Assembly: GCA_963738205.1 (NCBI GenBank)
Contig: CAVTVQ010000007.1
Span: forward strand, 1,240,001 to 1,304,000
Source: DATFQE01 sp963738205
GTDB taxonomy: Bacteria > Actinomycetota > Thermoleophilia > Gaiellales > Gaiellaceae
DNA length: 64,000 nt
Direction: 5' to 3'
Part shown: positions 1 to 8,537 of the stretch, in pieces
How positions within the stretch are numbered: position 1 is the stretch's first letter
Layout of the letters: each line of letters opens with the position of its first letter
Notes under the pieces: model-generated
Database searches by the model: none
Told to the model about the DNA's origin: nothing
Seen by the model: the letters and a program-made list of their open reading frames with translations, nothing else
Position numbers and translations under genes: made by a program

Positions 1-551
1 ATCTCCCGATTCGAGAGCCCCCGCGCCACCGCCTCGAGAACGGCGCTTTCCCGCTCGCTCAGGGCCGTGGGGTCGGGCATCCGAGCCGTGCCTTGCAGCA
101 CCTCCGCTCCCCAGACCGTGAACGATTCCCCCGAAAGCGCACTCCGGAGAGCCGCGGCGAGATCGACCGGCTCGACGGTCTTGACGATGTAGCCCAGCGC
201 ACCTGCCTGCCGGGCGGCTTCGATCTGCGCCTCGTCGCTGTAGCTCGAGAGCATCACGACCGCAATGCTGGGATCGTGATTGCGGAGCCGGGACAGACAA
301 GCGAGCCCGTCGAGCTCGGGCATCCGCATGTCGAGCAGAACGACGTTTGCCTTCGTCTCACGCACGGCGGGGACGACTTGGCTGCCGATCGAAACCTCGC
401 CGACGATCTCCAAGTCCTCCGCGTCGGCAAGCGCCCGCCGCACCGCGGCCAGCATGAGCCGATGGTCGTCCGCCACCAGTACCCGAAAAGACTCCAACTG
501 CCGCAGTCCCCTTTCTGGCGCGTCCTGTCGGAAGCGCTCCACGGTCAGCAT
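1..551 (-). CDS. NarL/FixJ-family response regulator (3' end beyond window)
   Basis: Cytoplasmic two-component response regulator. Translation from the ATG at 551 gives a receiver domain: the acidic pair in VLVADDH near residue 28, the phospho-acceptor in VVLLDMRMPELDG, the conserved S/T region VVMLSSYSD and the lysine of GYIVKTVEP. It then enters a LuxR helix-turn-helix (TALSERESAVLEAVARGL) that is cut by the window edge, so about 30-40 C-terminal residues are missing. The family binds DNA after phosphorylation by a sensor kinase; no kinase is visible on this side, so the partner is unknown. The start is preceded by an arginine-rich leader, and a start closer to VLVADD is possible. Confidence 0.85.
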   Translation of the reverse strand, partial: MLTVERFRQDAPERGLRQLESFRVLVADDHRLMLAAVRRALADAEDLEIVGEVSIGSQVVPAVRETKANVVLLDMRMPELDGLACLSRLRNHDPSIAVVMLSSYSDEAQIEAARQAGALGYIVKTVEPVDLAAALRSALSGESFTVWGAEVLQGTARMPDPTALSERESAVLEAVARGLSNRE

Positions 552-653
552 CGTTCATGCGAAGTGCACCAGCGTCCCCCATTTGAGCGATCGGGACGAA
601 TTCGACGCGCGTGCCGCGTCGGCCATCCTGTGAAGAGCCGCCGGCCGAACCGT

Positions 654-824
654 TCAGCGGTCGCGGACCGGCGACCGCTGTGTGCCCGACATTTGTCGTG
701 AGCGGCGCGAAGCTTCGAGCTCCCGGCTGGACGCGAGGTAGCGCTCGACATTCGCCCGCGCCGGATCCTCGGACAGCGCGAGCACCGCCGCGACGAAGCG
801 CAGGTATGCGGCGCGCCGGGTCAT
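654..824 (-). CDS. Small hypothetical protein (56 aa)
   Basis: A short reading frame beginning MTRRAAYLRFVAAVLAL and continuing with an amphipathic stretch rich in Ala, Arg and Glu (ARANVERYLASSRELEASR). The composition looks protein-like rather than like a shadow frame, and no competing gene lies here. No domain is recognised. It sits about 100 bp upstream of the response regulator on the same strand, so it could share its transcript. No strong ribosome binding site is seen. It could be a non-coding stretch. Confidence 0.35.
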   Translation of the reverse strand: MTRRAAYLRFVAAVLALSEDPARANVERYLASSRELEASRRSRQMSGTQRSPVRDR

Positions 825-1130
825 GCGACACGCTCGTGCCGTAGCCGATCCAGAGGCTGGCTCGGTTGCACGCCGTTCACGATCGCCTCTACGCGGGGTC
901 CCGTCTTCACGGCCAGCGCCCAACTCGACTACAGGTCAGCAGGCATTCGAGGACTGCCGTCAGCAAGCGAGCACCGGCTCCCGCCCTCGTCCGCCTTGCC
1001 TCATACCGGCCAGCAGGTATGCGCGAATGGTCGCCTGCTGGGGGCGGCAGATGGTCGCTGGCCATGTAGACGCACACGCTCCCGCACGGGATCCTCACCA
1101 GCGGTAAGGCCCCGTCGGAAGGACTTCCCC
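825..1130. other. Intergenic stretch without a recognised gene
   Basis: About 300 bases between the small ORF at 654-824 and the Cys4 protein at 1131. Open frames here are short and of low-complexity Arg/Pro composition. I see no tRNA, clear hairpin or long repeat. The last bases before 1131 hold the ribosome binding site of the next gene. Confidence 0.4.
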
Positions 1131-1379
1131 ATGGACGTCGATCTTCATCAGTTCGTGCCGTTTCGGCGTGCGCCGCGACGGACGGAACCGGACTTGGTCA
1201 CCTGCTCGCTCTGCCTGCGCGTGCGCCGCGGCTCGGAGTGGATCGAGGCCGAGCGCGTGATCAGACAGCTTCGGTCCTACGAGCTCGAGGCGCTACCCCG
1301 CCTGCAGTCGGGCGTCTGCGACGCCTGTGCAGAACGGATCTTCAGCCGCAGGGCGGAAGCGGAGCCCGTCGCCGCCTGA
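1131..1379 (+). CDS. Small Cys4 putative zinc-binding protein (82 aa)
   Basis: Begins at an ATG preceded by GGAAGGA at a normal distance, which decides this start over an in-frame upstream start that would add an Arg-rich leader. Two CxxC pairs (CSLC at residues 25-28 and CDAC at 63-66) suggest a single tetrahedral zinc site joining the two halves, with a helical charged segment (RVIRQLRSYELEAL) between them. The pattern is that of a small zinc-ribbon protein; I do not recognise a named family. It lies 57 bp upstream of dps on the same strand and may be co-transcribed with it. Function unknown. Confidence 0.6.
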   Translation: MDVDLHQFVPFRRAPRRTEPDLVTCSLCLRVRRGSEWIEAERVIRQLRSYELEALPRLQSGVCDACAERIFSRRAEAEPVAA

Positions 1380-1436
1380 GCAGTTCGAGCCCCAGACCGA
1401 ATCAGGCGACCCCCCGAACACGAAAGGACGTGCACG

Positions 1437-1952
1437 ATGGCAAATGACAGCCGCGAGACCGTGATGACCGTGAGCCAGAATCACCTGCCGCCGCTGGGCG
1501 CGCACGTGCGCGACGAGGTCGGCCGTGAGCTGGAGGCGACGCTCGTCGAGCTGATCGATCTCGGACTCCTCGGTAAGCACCTCCACTGGAATGTGGTCGG
1601 GCCGTTCTTCCGGCCGTTGCACCAGCAGCTCGACGAGCTGGTCGATTCGTGGCACGAGCTCGCAGACGCAGTCGCCGAGCGGGCGGTGGCGATCGGGTTC
1701 CAGCCCGACGGCCAGGCGCGGGCGGTCGTCGCCCGCAGCGAGATCGACGTGCTGGAGTCAGGCGCAGTCGCCGGTCGGACCGTGGTTCGTGAGCTAGCCC
1801 ACCGGCTGCAGGAGGTCGCCGAGCGTGCACGGGCACGCATGGACCGGCTGGGCGAGCTGGACATTGCTTCCCAGGACGTGCTGATCGACGTGGTGCGTGC
1901 GTTCGAGGAACAGCTTTGGATGATCCGCGCCCAACTGGAAGGCGGGGCTTGA
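1437..1952 (+). CDS. dps: Dps family DNA-protection / ferritin-like protein
   Basis: 171-aa ferritin-like miniferritin. These proteins form dodecamers that oxidise Fe(II), usually with hydrogen peroxide, store the iron and may bind DNA under stress. The inter-subunit ferroxidase ligands of the family are all present: H50 in KHLHWNVVGP, H62 in FRPLHQQ, and D77 and E81 in ELADAVAERA. Length matches the family. The N-terminus is short, with one Arg/Lys-poor leader, so strong DNA binding is not certain. AAAGGA lies upstream of the start. The neighbouring peroxiredoxin and DsbA-type genes fit an oxidative-stress cluster. Confidence 0.93.
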   Translation: MANDSRETVMTVSQNHLPPLGAHVRDEVGRELEATLVELIDLGLLGKHLHWNVVGPFFRPLHQQLDELVDSWHELADAVAERAVAIGFQPDGQARAVVARSEIDVLESGAVAGRTVVRELAHRLQEVAERARARMDRLGELDIASQDVLIDVVRAFEEQLWMIRAQLEGGA

Positions 1953-1998
1953 CGGCTGGATCGAGCGACCTGTCGCAGCGGCCTGGCGTGGTCGCGCG

Positions 1999-2325
1999 CT
2001 AGCGGGCGTTCTCCTCCTCGATCGTCCGCTCCGCCGTAGGCACGGCTTCGAGACGCTCGTCCGGGATGGGCTCACCGCTCTCGATCGAGCGACCGTAGGT
2101 ACCCGCGGTCACGCGCGCCTCAGCCCGCTCGACAGCTGCGAGCTCCTCGCGCAGCTGGTCCGCGAGCCCCTCATCGAGCTCGTCCTGGTACAGATCCGAT
2201 CCCTCGTTCGCCGGATCGTCCTCGTCGGGCTCCTCGCCCGAGTCGGTGTGACGGCGGTTTGCCAACGCCTGCTCGATCCGCGTGCGCTCTGCGGCCAGGA
2301 GTTCGCGGGCGCGGGCGGGATCCAT
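1999..2325 (-). CDS. TraR/DksA-like protein lacking the zinc-finger cysteines
   Basis: About 108 residues with the coiled-coil and C-terminal layout of DksA/TraR proteins, which bind the RNA polymerase secondary channel. The coiled-coil region carries DEDDPANEGSDLYQDE and LREELAAVERAEARVTAGTYG. The C-terminal segment GTYGRSIESGEPIPDERLEA aligns with the family's usual GTYG-C-x2-CG-PI form, but all four zinc-binding cysteines are absent. Such Cys-less relatives occur in Actinomycetota. A GTG directly upstream at 2328 is an alternative start. It is convergent with dps. Polymerase regulation is inferred from family only. Confidence 0.7.
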   Translation of the reverse strand: MDPARARELLAAERTRIEQALANRRHTDSGEEPDEDDPANEGSDLYQDELDEGLADQLREELAAVERAEARVTAGTYGRSIESGEPIPDERLEAVPTAERTIEEENAR

Positions 2326-2400
2326 CACGCCACGTTATCGAACGACAGGCCCACCGTCGTCGCGACGATCTCCGGCGGCGGTTCGTCCCTCGGGCTTGCT

Positions 2401-2943
2401 TCAGGCCGCAGCCCGTCGCAGCGCGGCGAGCATCGTTTCGAGGTCGAAGGAGTCGTCGTGCCGCACGCCGTTCATGAAGAAGGTCGGCGTTCCGTTGACG
2501 CCGCTGCGGACGCCGCTCATGAAATCCTCGTGCACGCGTTCGGCGTGGGCGTGCTCTCCAAGCTCGCGTTCGAACCGCTCGACGTCGAGCCCGAGGCGGC
2601 CGGCGTACGCGAGCAGGTCCTCCGCGTCCAGCCGCTGCTGGTTCTCGTACACGAGATCGTGCATCGGCCAGAACTGTCCCTGGGCAGCGGCCGCCTCCGC
2701 CGCCTCGGCGGCTTGCTGGGCGTGCGGATGTGCAGTGGTGATCGGGAAGTTGCGAAAGACGAACCGGAGCGAGTCTCCGAGCTCCGCCTGCAGCTCCTTG
2801 ACGATCGGATACGCGGCGCCGCAGTACGGGCACTCGTAGTCGCCGTACTCCACGAGCGTCACGGCTGCGTCCGGCGCGCCCTGGATATGGTCGCGAGCTT
2901 CCGCTACGGGCAGCGTGAGTGCGGCTTCCCAGTGCGTTCTCAC
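2401..2943 (-). CDS. DsbA-family thioredoxin-fold protein (CPYC)
   Basis: About 180 aa with a DsbA/thioredoxin_4 fold: the redox-active CPYC (C38 and C41) in VEYGDYECPYCG, a helical insertion, and the cis-proline loop GVNGTPTFF. Members make or break disulfides; it has no signal peptide, so a cytoplasmic role is more likely than classical periplasmic DsbA. The GTG start at 2943 overlaps the stop of the upstream peroxiredoxin (GTGA), implying translational coupling. The pairing suggests it could reduce or work with that peroxiredoxin; this is inference. Confidence 0.88.
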   Translation of the reverse strand: MRTHWEAALTLPVAEARDHIQGAPDAAVTLVEYGDYECPYCGAAYPIVKELQAELGDSLRFVFRNFPITTAHPHAQQAAEAAEAAAAQGQFWPMHDLVYENQQRLDAEDLLAYAGRLGLDVERFERELGEHAHAERVHEDFMSGVRSGVNGTPTFFMNGVRHDDSFDLETMLAALRRAAA

Positions 2944-3455
2944 GAAGGGAGCTCTTCGAGCGCTCGCAGGATTCCGTCCGCACCGGGATTGATGCCGACC
3001 GGCGAGACGTAGCTCCAGCGGATCACGCCGTCGCGATCGATCACGTACAGCGCCCGCTCGCTGGTGCCGTCGCCGTTCCGGTACACGCCGTACAGCCGCG
3101 AGACCTCGCCCTTCGGCTCGAAGTCCGCCAGCAACGGAAAGCGGAGATGCCGATCCCGTGCGAACGCGAGGTGGCACCAGATCCCGTCCACCGAGATTCC
3201 CAGGAGCTGCGCGTCGAACCGCTCGAACTCCGGCAGCAGCTCCTGGTACAACGCGAGCTGATCCGAGCAGACAGGGCTCCAGTCCTCTGGGTAGAACACG
3301 AGGACGACGGGCCGGCCGCGCAGGCTGGACAGCGCCAGCTTCTGGTCCGGTGTCGACTGAAGCTCGAACTCGGGAGCTTCGGTTCCGGGCGGCAGCGGCG
3401 CCGTCCGCTCCTGGGCATTCGCTGGAGCGACCACGATCTCGTCGCAGGCCAGCAT
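2940..3455 (-). CDS. AhpC/TSA-family peroxiredoxin
   Basis: 171-aa thiol peroxidase. The thioredoxin fold starts at PPGTEAPEFELQ, and the peroxidatic cysteine is C63 in VFYPEDWSPVCSDQ; a second cysteine in GIWCHLAF could resolve the sulfenic acid. The family reduces peroxides with electrons from thioredoxin-like partners. The ATG at 3455 is preceded by GAGGGAGG; an in-frame TTG at 3494 would add 13 residues and is less likely. It overlaps the downstream DsbA-like gene by 4 bp. Divergent from the PNPOx-like gene at 3526. Confidence 0.88.
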   Translation of the reverse strand: MLACDEIVVAPANAQERTAPLPPGTEAPEFELQSTPDQKLALSSLRGRPVVLVFYPEDWSPVCSDQLALYQELLPEFERFDAQLLGISVDGIWCHLAFARDRHLRFPLLADFEPKGEVSRLYGVYRNGDGTSERALYVIDRDGVIRWSYVSPVGINPGADGILRALEELPS

Positions 3456-3525
3456 GCCCTCCCTCAACCGCGACCGCAACCCGGTTAGCTTCAATCCGGC
3501 GGGACGAGTCTGTCAGCATCCGGTC

Positions 3526-3984
3526 GTGCTGACATGGGCGGAGCTCGAGGTCGCCACGCCTGAGATAGCGGCGCTTGGGCGCGACCTACTCGAACGATTC
3601 CAGTTCGTGCTGGTCGGGACGCTGACGAAGGACGGATCGCCGCGCGTGAACCCGTGCGAGGCGTACGTCATCGACGGCCACCTGCTCCTCAACATGATGC
3701 CGCGGTCGCTCAAAGCACTCGACCTGCTGCGTGATCCGCGAATCTATGTCCACACACCGGTGACCTCGAAGGAAGCCGCCGAAGGCGAGTTCAAGCTCGC
3801 CGGTCACGCGCCTCAACTCTTGGACGTGTCCCTCCGGAAGAAGCTCGATGACCTGTTTTGGGAAATGATTCAGTGGCGTCCAGCGTCCGACTCGCATTAC
3901 TTCGAGGTCCTCGCGGAGCGCGCCGCCTACCACCGCTATGGCGATAACAAAGTCGCGTTGCGGTGGCGTGGCCGCGACCGATGA
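3526..3984 (+). CDS. Pyridoxamine 5'-phosphate oxidase-like FMN-binding protein
   Basis: 152-aa split-barrel flavin protein. The characteristic early segment FQFVLVGTLTKDGSPRVNPCE is followed by GHLLLNMMPRSLKALDLLRD, as in PNPOx-like proteins that bind FMN or F420 and reduce or bind small molecules. It is too short and divergent to call true PdxH. The GTG at 3526 was chosen because an upstream in-frame start at 3454 would run into the divergent peroxiredoxin gene. Substrate unknown. Confidence 0.75.
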   Translation: MLTWAELEVATPEIAALGRDLLERFQFVLVGTLTKDGSPRVNPCEAYVIDGHLLLNMMPRSLKALDLLRDPRIYVHTPVTSKEAAEGEFKLAGHAPQLLDVSLRKKLDDLFWEMIQWRPASDSHYFEVLAERAAYHRYGDNKVALRWRGRDR

Positions 3985-4039
3985 GCTCCGCGCCTCGGTG
4001 CGGTCATAACGAGAAAGACCACCACGAGAGGACGAACCC

Positions 4040-4694
4040 ATGAAACTGATGACCATGACGCAAGTCACCGTCGATGGAGTGATGCAGGGAAATGGTGGTG
4101 CGTCGGATGAGGACCGCAGGAACGGATTCGAGCGCGGCGGATGGGCCATGGGGGTGGCCGACAACGAGACGTTGACGTTCATCAACCAGACCTACCAGGG
4201 CGCCGACGCGTTCCTGTTCGGCCGGCGGACCTACGAGCTCTTTGCCGGCTACTGGGGCGCGGAGGAGCGGGCTCGCGCCGCGGCGGAAGATCCGGGCAAC
4301 CACCCGATCGCAGCTGCCTTGAACACGAAGCCCAAGTACCTCGTATCGACCACGCTCACCGAACCGCGCTGGGCGAACACGACCCTCCTCTCCGGTGACC
4401 TCGCGGCCGCCGTCGGCGAAGCTGAAGGCCAAGCCGGGAGGCGAGCTGCAGGTGCACGGCAGCGGTGCCCTGATCCGGTGGCTGCTCGACAACGACCTCG
4501 TCGACGAGCTCAACCTGCTCATCGTCCCCGTGGTCCTCGGCCAGGGCACGCGGCTGTTCCCCGACGCCGGCCCGGACATTGCGCTAGACCTGGTCGACTC
4601 GCGAACTGACTCGAAGGGCGTAACGATTCAGGTCTACCGGCCCAACGGGCGCCCGCAGTACGCAACGGCCACGGCCGACCACGACGACGAATGA
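4040..4694 (+). CDS. RibD C-terminal/dihydrofolate reductase-like protein, frameshifted
   Basis: The first frame (from ATG 4040) carries the N-terminal half of a YyaP/RibD-C type reductase (MTQVTVDGVMQGNGG, FLFGRRTYELFAGYW, KYLVSTTLTEP). The second frame continues with KAKPGGELQVHGSG, NLLIVPVVLGQGTRLFP and the C-terminus, ending at 4694. Removing one G near 4415 (GTCGGCGAAG to GTCGCGAAG) restores an unbroken protein of about 217 aa with LAAAVAKLKAKPGG at the junction. Family members are NADPH-dependent reductases of unknown substrate. Either a sequencing error or a fresh null mutation; the former is favoured by the same pattern elsewhere in the window. Confidence 0.75.
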
Positions 4695-4704
4695 CCCCCG
4701 GCGG

Positions 4705-5172
4705 CTACTGAGTTGCCTTGATCCCTGACGAGTGCTCAGGCGACAGTACGGCTGCATTGACCGGGACGAGGCAGTCGACTTCGCCTTCGCGTCGATAGAA
4801 CTCGATGAGCGGACGTGTGGGATCGTGGTCAGCGTGCTCGAAGAGCTCGTCGAACGCCGCCGCGATCTGGCCGTAGACACCGGGAGCGTTACCGATGAGC
4901 CTGAGCCGGAGGTAGCGCCCGCCTGGGATCGTCGTCTCGTCTAGACCGAGCGCGTTCTCTCTATCGCGGGGCAGGCGCTCGGTGCAAAGCCGATACGTGC
5001 CAGCTCGATTGTCGATCAGGCCCATCATCCGACGCCCGTGCAGTGAGTCGAACCCCGACTCGAAGGCGGGCCACGCTTCTTGGATCGCGGCGAGGTTCAG
5101 TGACACTTCCCTGCTAAGGGCAGCAGTGTCCTGGCGCGTGACGTTCTCGATCCTTCCCAGTCTCCCCGTCAT
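4705..5172 (-). CDS. GyrI-like small-molecule (effector) binding domain protein
   Basis: 155-aa protein that resembles the stand-alone effector-binding domain of AraC/MerR-type regulators (GyrI-like fold): an RRMMGLIDNRAGTYRLC strand region, IPGGRYLRLRLIG and a C-terminal IEFYRREGEVDCLVPV strand. No DNA-binding segment is present. The ATG at 5172 is chosen because the longer version from 5226 begins inside the dispersed repeat at 5202. It is convergent with the reductase gene at 4040. Function unknown beyond ligand binding. Confidence 0.6.
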   Translation of the reverse strand: MTGRLGRIENVTRQDTAALSREVSLNLAAIQEAWPAFESGFDSLHGRRMMGLIDNRAGTYRLCTERLPRDRENALGLDETTIPGGRYLRLRLIGNAPGVYGQIAAAFDELFEHADHDPTRPLIEFYRREGEVDCLVPVNAAVLSPEHSSGIKATQ

Positions 5173-5201
5173 GCCAGCCACCGCCTGAGCGTAGAGAAAT
5201 C

Positions 5202-5239
5202 GACGAGCCGGGGTCAGGTCTTGCAATGCGCCAAATCGC
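5202..5239. repeat. Dispersed repeat, copy 1 (partner at 9780)
   Basis: The first 24 bases (beginning GACGAGCCGGGGTCAGGTCT) are identical to 9780-9803, and the next 14 match with three differences. The GGGGTCAGGTCTTG core resembles sequence found next to IS200-like/REP-associated tyrosine transposase genes in other bacteria, from memory. No transposase is present here. Confidence 0.7.
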
Positions 5240-5247
5240 CCCGATGC

Positions 5248-5290
5248 ACTTCGCCTGGTCGAGGCCGGAGAGGGCCGCCGCCAACAGCCG
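5248..5290 (-). pseudogene. Remnant of a LuxR regulator gene
   Basis: 43 bases that match 10387-10429 inside the LuxR gene at 9914-10957 with four differences, in the same orientation relative to the dispersed repeat beside it. In the corresponding minus-strand frame it reads RLLAAALSGLDQAK, against RLLAAALAGLDQAK in the intact gene. It therefore looks like the leftover of a second luxR locus from which most of the gene has been deleted. Confidence 0.6.
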
Positions 5291-5331
5291 GTACCGGATG
5301 TCGTTCGGCGCGCCTCCTCCTCGCGGCGCCG

Positions 5332-6291
5332 TCAGAAGATCGCGATCGGGTTGAGGGGTGATCCCGTCCCGCCGACGATACGCAGCGGGGCGCCGACGAA
5401 CAGGAACTCCCAGCGGCCTGCCCGCTCACAAGCGGGGAGGAGGTCCTCGAACTGGAGGTAGTCGATCAGGTGGAGGCCCATCGCGTTGAGCGCCAGCGCG
5501 TGAATCGGGAAGGCGATCCCCTCGGTCGTGCTCGGCGCGGTATCGCTGTTGCCGTCTGATCCCAGCGCTGCGACGCGCCGCTCGGCGAGAAAGCGGACCG
5601 TGTTCGGGTGGAGGCCCGCCTTGAGATTCGGCGTATCCCACGGTTCGAGCTCACGGAGCCGCATTGCGTGGCCGGTCCGCACCAGGAGGATGTCGCCGTC
5701 AGCGACCGTCACTCCCTGCCGGCGCTCAGCAGCTTCGAGGTCTTCGGGGAAGACGTGCTCACCGGGCTCGAGCCATCGGACTCCGCGCAGCCCGGGCAGG
5801 TCCAGCAGGACGCCGCGGCCGACGAGGCCGCTCTTGACGGCCTCGATGGTGTTCACTTCTGCGCCCTCCTCCGTGACATCGACGCTCGGCTTGCCGTTGT
5901 AGAGGGCGCCGTCGAGGGCGACATGACAAAGAGCGTCGATATGGCTTTGGGAATCGTTGTGGTAATCGGCGCCGATGTAATCCTTGGCGAAGCGGAGCGT
6001 TCCCGATCCGCCGTCGGCGTTCGGGAGCAAGGTCATCCGGTGAACCGCCGGCTTTGGATTGTCGATCCCAGGCTCGGTGTTCCACGGCAGGCTGAGCGTG
6101 ACCGTTTCTCCGCTCTGGACGAGCCGAGCGGCGGCCACGATCCGATCGGCGCTGAGCTCGTTGAGCGTCCCCCGCTCGTCGTCCTCACCCCAGCGGCCCC
6201 AGTTGCACACGGCCTCGAAGAGCGTCCTGAACTCGAGGGCGGTCACGTCGACTCGGCGCTCCTCGTCCGGCGTGTGCCCTCGCTCGGTCAT
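5332..6291 (-). CDS. Cyclase family protein (kynurenine formamidase-like metal hydrolase)
   Basis: 319-aa member of the cyclase/kynurenine formamidase fold. The metal-binding motif is visible as SQSHIDALCH (H117, D119, H123), with further signature GRWGEDDERGTLN near residue 32 and LLVRTGH later. Relatives hydrolyse amides or lactones using a divalent metal; the substrate here is unknown. ATG 6291 follows GGAGGGAGA closely, so the upstream in-frame start at 6354 was rejected. It is divergent from ppk. Confidence 0.85.
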   Translation of the reverse strand: MTERGHTPDEERRVDVTALEFRTLFEAVCNWGRWGEDDERGTLNELSADRIVAAARLVQSGETVTLSLPWNTEPGIDNPKPAVHRMTLLPNADGGSGTLRFAKDYIGADYHNDSQSHIDALCHVALDGALYNGKPSVDVTEEGAEVNTIEAVKSGLVGRGVLLDLPGLRGVRWLEPGEHVFPEDLEAAERRQGVTVADGDILLVRTGHAMRLRELEPWDTPNLKAGLHPNTVRFLAERRVAALGSDGNSDTAPSTTEGIAFPIHALALNAMGLHLIDYLQFEDLLPACERAGRWEFLFVGAPLRIVGGTGSPLNPIAIF

Positions 6292-6392
6292 TCTCCCTCC
6301 GGGAAGACGCGCTCGGATGAGCATGGCACTCCTGAAGGCGTGCCACTTCCGCATCGGGCGGGCGCGCTCATCCGAGCACTATCCTGACTGAC

Positions 6393-8528
6393 ATGGAGAG
6401 CGAAGAGTCTCGGCCGATGCCGCGAGACGAGCCTGCCGCGGTGGAGGATGTCGCCGAGCTCACGGTCGCCGGGGAGCGGCCTCCCAGTCGCTTCCTCAAT
6501 CGCGAATTATCGTGGCTGGACTTCGATGAACGGATCCTCGCGCTCGCCGATCGCGACACGTTGCCGGTTCTCGAGCGGGCCAAGTTCTTCGCCATCTTCA
6601 GTGACAATCTGGACGAGTTCTTCCAGGTACGTGTCGGGAGTCTCAGGATGCAGCTCGCGGCCGGAGTGCCCTCGAGTGGTTCGGCAGACGAGCCCACCCG
6701 TGACAGGCTGACCAAGATCAACGCGCGGGTTCGCGAGCTCGTCGCGAAACGCGACGCGAGCTTTGCGGACCACCTCGTGCCCGATCTGGCCGCGGCGGGG
6801 ATTCGCCTCTCGGACTGGGACAGCCTCGACGCAGACGACCGGATCTTCCTCGACAACCTGTTCGACGAGCAGCTCTTTCCGATCCTGACTCCGCTGGCGG
6901 TCGATCCGGCTCATCCGTTCCCGTACATCTCCAACCTGTCGCTCAACCTGGCAGTCGTCGTCCGCGCACCAGGAGAGCTGACGCGGCGAATCGCGCGAGT
7001 GAAAGTGCCGCAGTCGCTGCCGCGCTTCGTCGTGTTGCCCGACGGCGAGCGGTTCGTGCCCCTCGAGCAGCTCATTGCACGGCGCCTGCCGGCGCTCTTC
7101 CCGGGGATGGAGATCATCGAGCACTCTCCGTTTCGCGTAACCCGTAACACGGATTTCGACATCGATCCCGACGGCGAGGACGACCTGGTCGCTGCGGTCG
7201 AGTCGGTGCTCTGGCGACGGCGTCGCTCCACGATCGTCGTCCGGCTCGAGGTTGACTCGTCGATGTCCGAGGAGACGCTGAGCCTGCTGGCGCGCGAGCT
7301 TCGCTTCGAACCGAGCGATGTCGGCCGCGCGAAGGGCTTGCTCGACCTCCGAGGACTGTGGTCGATCGCCGGTCTCGACCGGCCCGACCTCAAGGAGGAG
7401 CCCTGGAAGCCGGTCACCCAGACGCGGCTCATCTCTGTGGACGAAGCAGGATCTCCGGACCTGTTCAGCGTGATCCAGAAGGGCGACCTCCTCGTGCAGC
7501 ATCCTTACGACTCCTTCCACACCTCGGTAGAAGCGTTCATCGAGGGGGCGGCGCGCGACCCTGACGTGATGGCGATCAAACAGACGCTCTACCGCACCTC
7601 TGCGGACGAGAGCGGGATCATGAAGGCCCTGATCCGGGCCGCCGGAGAGGAAAAACAGGTCGTGTGCATCGTCGAGCTGAAGGCGCGCTTTGACGAGGAG
7701 GCGAACATCGGCTGGGCGCAGCAGCTCGAAGACGCCGGAATCCATGTGGCCTACGGCGTCGTCGGACTGAAGACGCACGCGAAGCTCTGCCTCGCCGTCC
7801 GCCGAGAAGGGGGCGCGATCCGCCGCTACGCCCACATCGGCACAGGCAACTACAACCGAGAGACGGCCGCGATCTACGAAGACCTGGGGCTGTTCACCTC
7901 GGATCCCGAGATTACTGCCGATGTCTCCGACGTCTTCAACCTCCTTACCGGGTACAGCCGCCAGCACGAGTTCCGTACGTTGCTCGTAGCACCCGCAGGG
8001 ATGCGAGCCGGGCTGCTCGAGCTGATTCGCGCGCAGGCGTCTCCCCAAGGACGGATCGCGATGAAGCTGAACAGCCTTGTCGACCCGGAGTTGATCGACG
8101 CGCTGTACGACGCCTCCCAGGCAGGCGCCCGGATCGAGCTGATCGTCCGGAGCATGTGTTGCCTGAGACCCGAGGTGCCGGAGCTCTCGGAAAATATCCG
8201 CGTTCGGTCGATCGTCGGGCGCTTCCTCGAGCACTCGCGGATCCTTCGCTTCGGAAGCGGGCCGGAGGCTACGTACCTGTTCGGCTCCGCCGACCTGATG
8301 CAGCGAAATCTCGACAGACGGGTCGAGGTGCTCGCGCCGGTACGAGACCTGACGCTGCGAGCGCGCCTCGACGAGATCCTTGCCGCCCTCGCCGCGGACG
8401 ACACGCTCGCCTGGGAGCTGAACGGCGACGGGACGTGGCGAGCCCCGGTGCGGACGGGCACCGTCAATGCCCAGACTCGGCTCGAGCAAGCGGCGCTCGA
8501 GCGTGCTCGTCGAGTAGTCCCGGTGTAG
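6393..8528 (+). CDS. ppk1: Polyphosphate kinase 1
   Basis: 711-aa enzyme that reversibly makes inorganic polyphosphate from ATP. The N-terminal domain starts with FLNRELSWLDFDERIL and continues SDNLDEFFQVRVGSL. The phospholipase-D-like catalytic half holds the two conserved histidines, H462 in VGLKTHAKLCLAV and H481 in RRYAHIGTGNYN, the latter region being the usual phosphohistidine context, plus AIKQTLYRTS. Length is normal for PPK1. The next gene begins 9 bp after the stop, so the two are probably co-transcribed. Polyphosphate supports stress survival and energy storage. Confidence 0.96.
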   Translation: MESEESRPMPRDEPAAVEDVAELTVAGERPPSRFLNRELSWLDFDERILALADRDTLPVLERAKFFAIFSDNLDEFFQVRVGSLRMQLAAGVPSSGSADEPTRDRLTKINARVRELVAKRDASFADHLVPDLAAAGIRLSDWDSLDADDRIFLDNLFDEQLFPILTPLAVDPAHPFPYISNLSLNLAVVVRAPGELTRRIARVKVPQSLPRFVVLPDGERFVPLEQLIARRLPALFPGMEIIEHSPFRVTRNTDFDIDPDGEDDLVAAVESVLWRRRRSTIVVRLEVDSSMSEETLSLLARELRFEPSDVGRAKGLLDLRGLWSIAGLDRPDLKEEPWKPVTQTRLISVDEAGSPDLFSVIQKGDLLVQHPYDSFHTSVEAFIEGAARDPDVMAIKQTLYRTSADESGIMKALIRAAGEEKQVVCIVELKARFDEEANIGWAQQLEDAGIHVAYGVVGLKTHAKLCLAVRREGGAIRRYAHIGTGNYNRETAAIYEDLGLFTSDPEITADVSDVFNLLTGYSRQHEFRTLLVAPAGMRAGLLELIRAQASPQGRIAMKLNSLVDPELIDALYDASQAGARIELIVRSMCCLRPEVPELSENIRVRSIVGRFLEHSRILRFGSGPEATYLFGSADLMQRNLDRRVEVLAPVRDLTLRARLDEILAALAADDTLAWELNGDGTWRAPVRTGTVNAQTRLEQAALERARRVVPV

Positions 8529-8537
8529 GCCCAGGGC

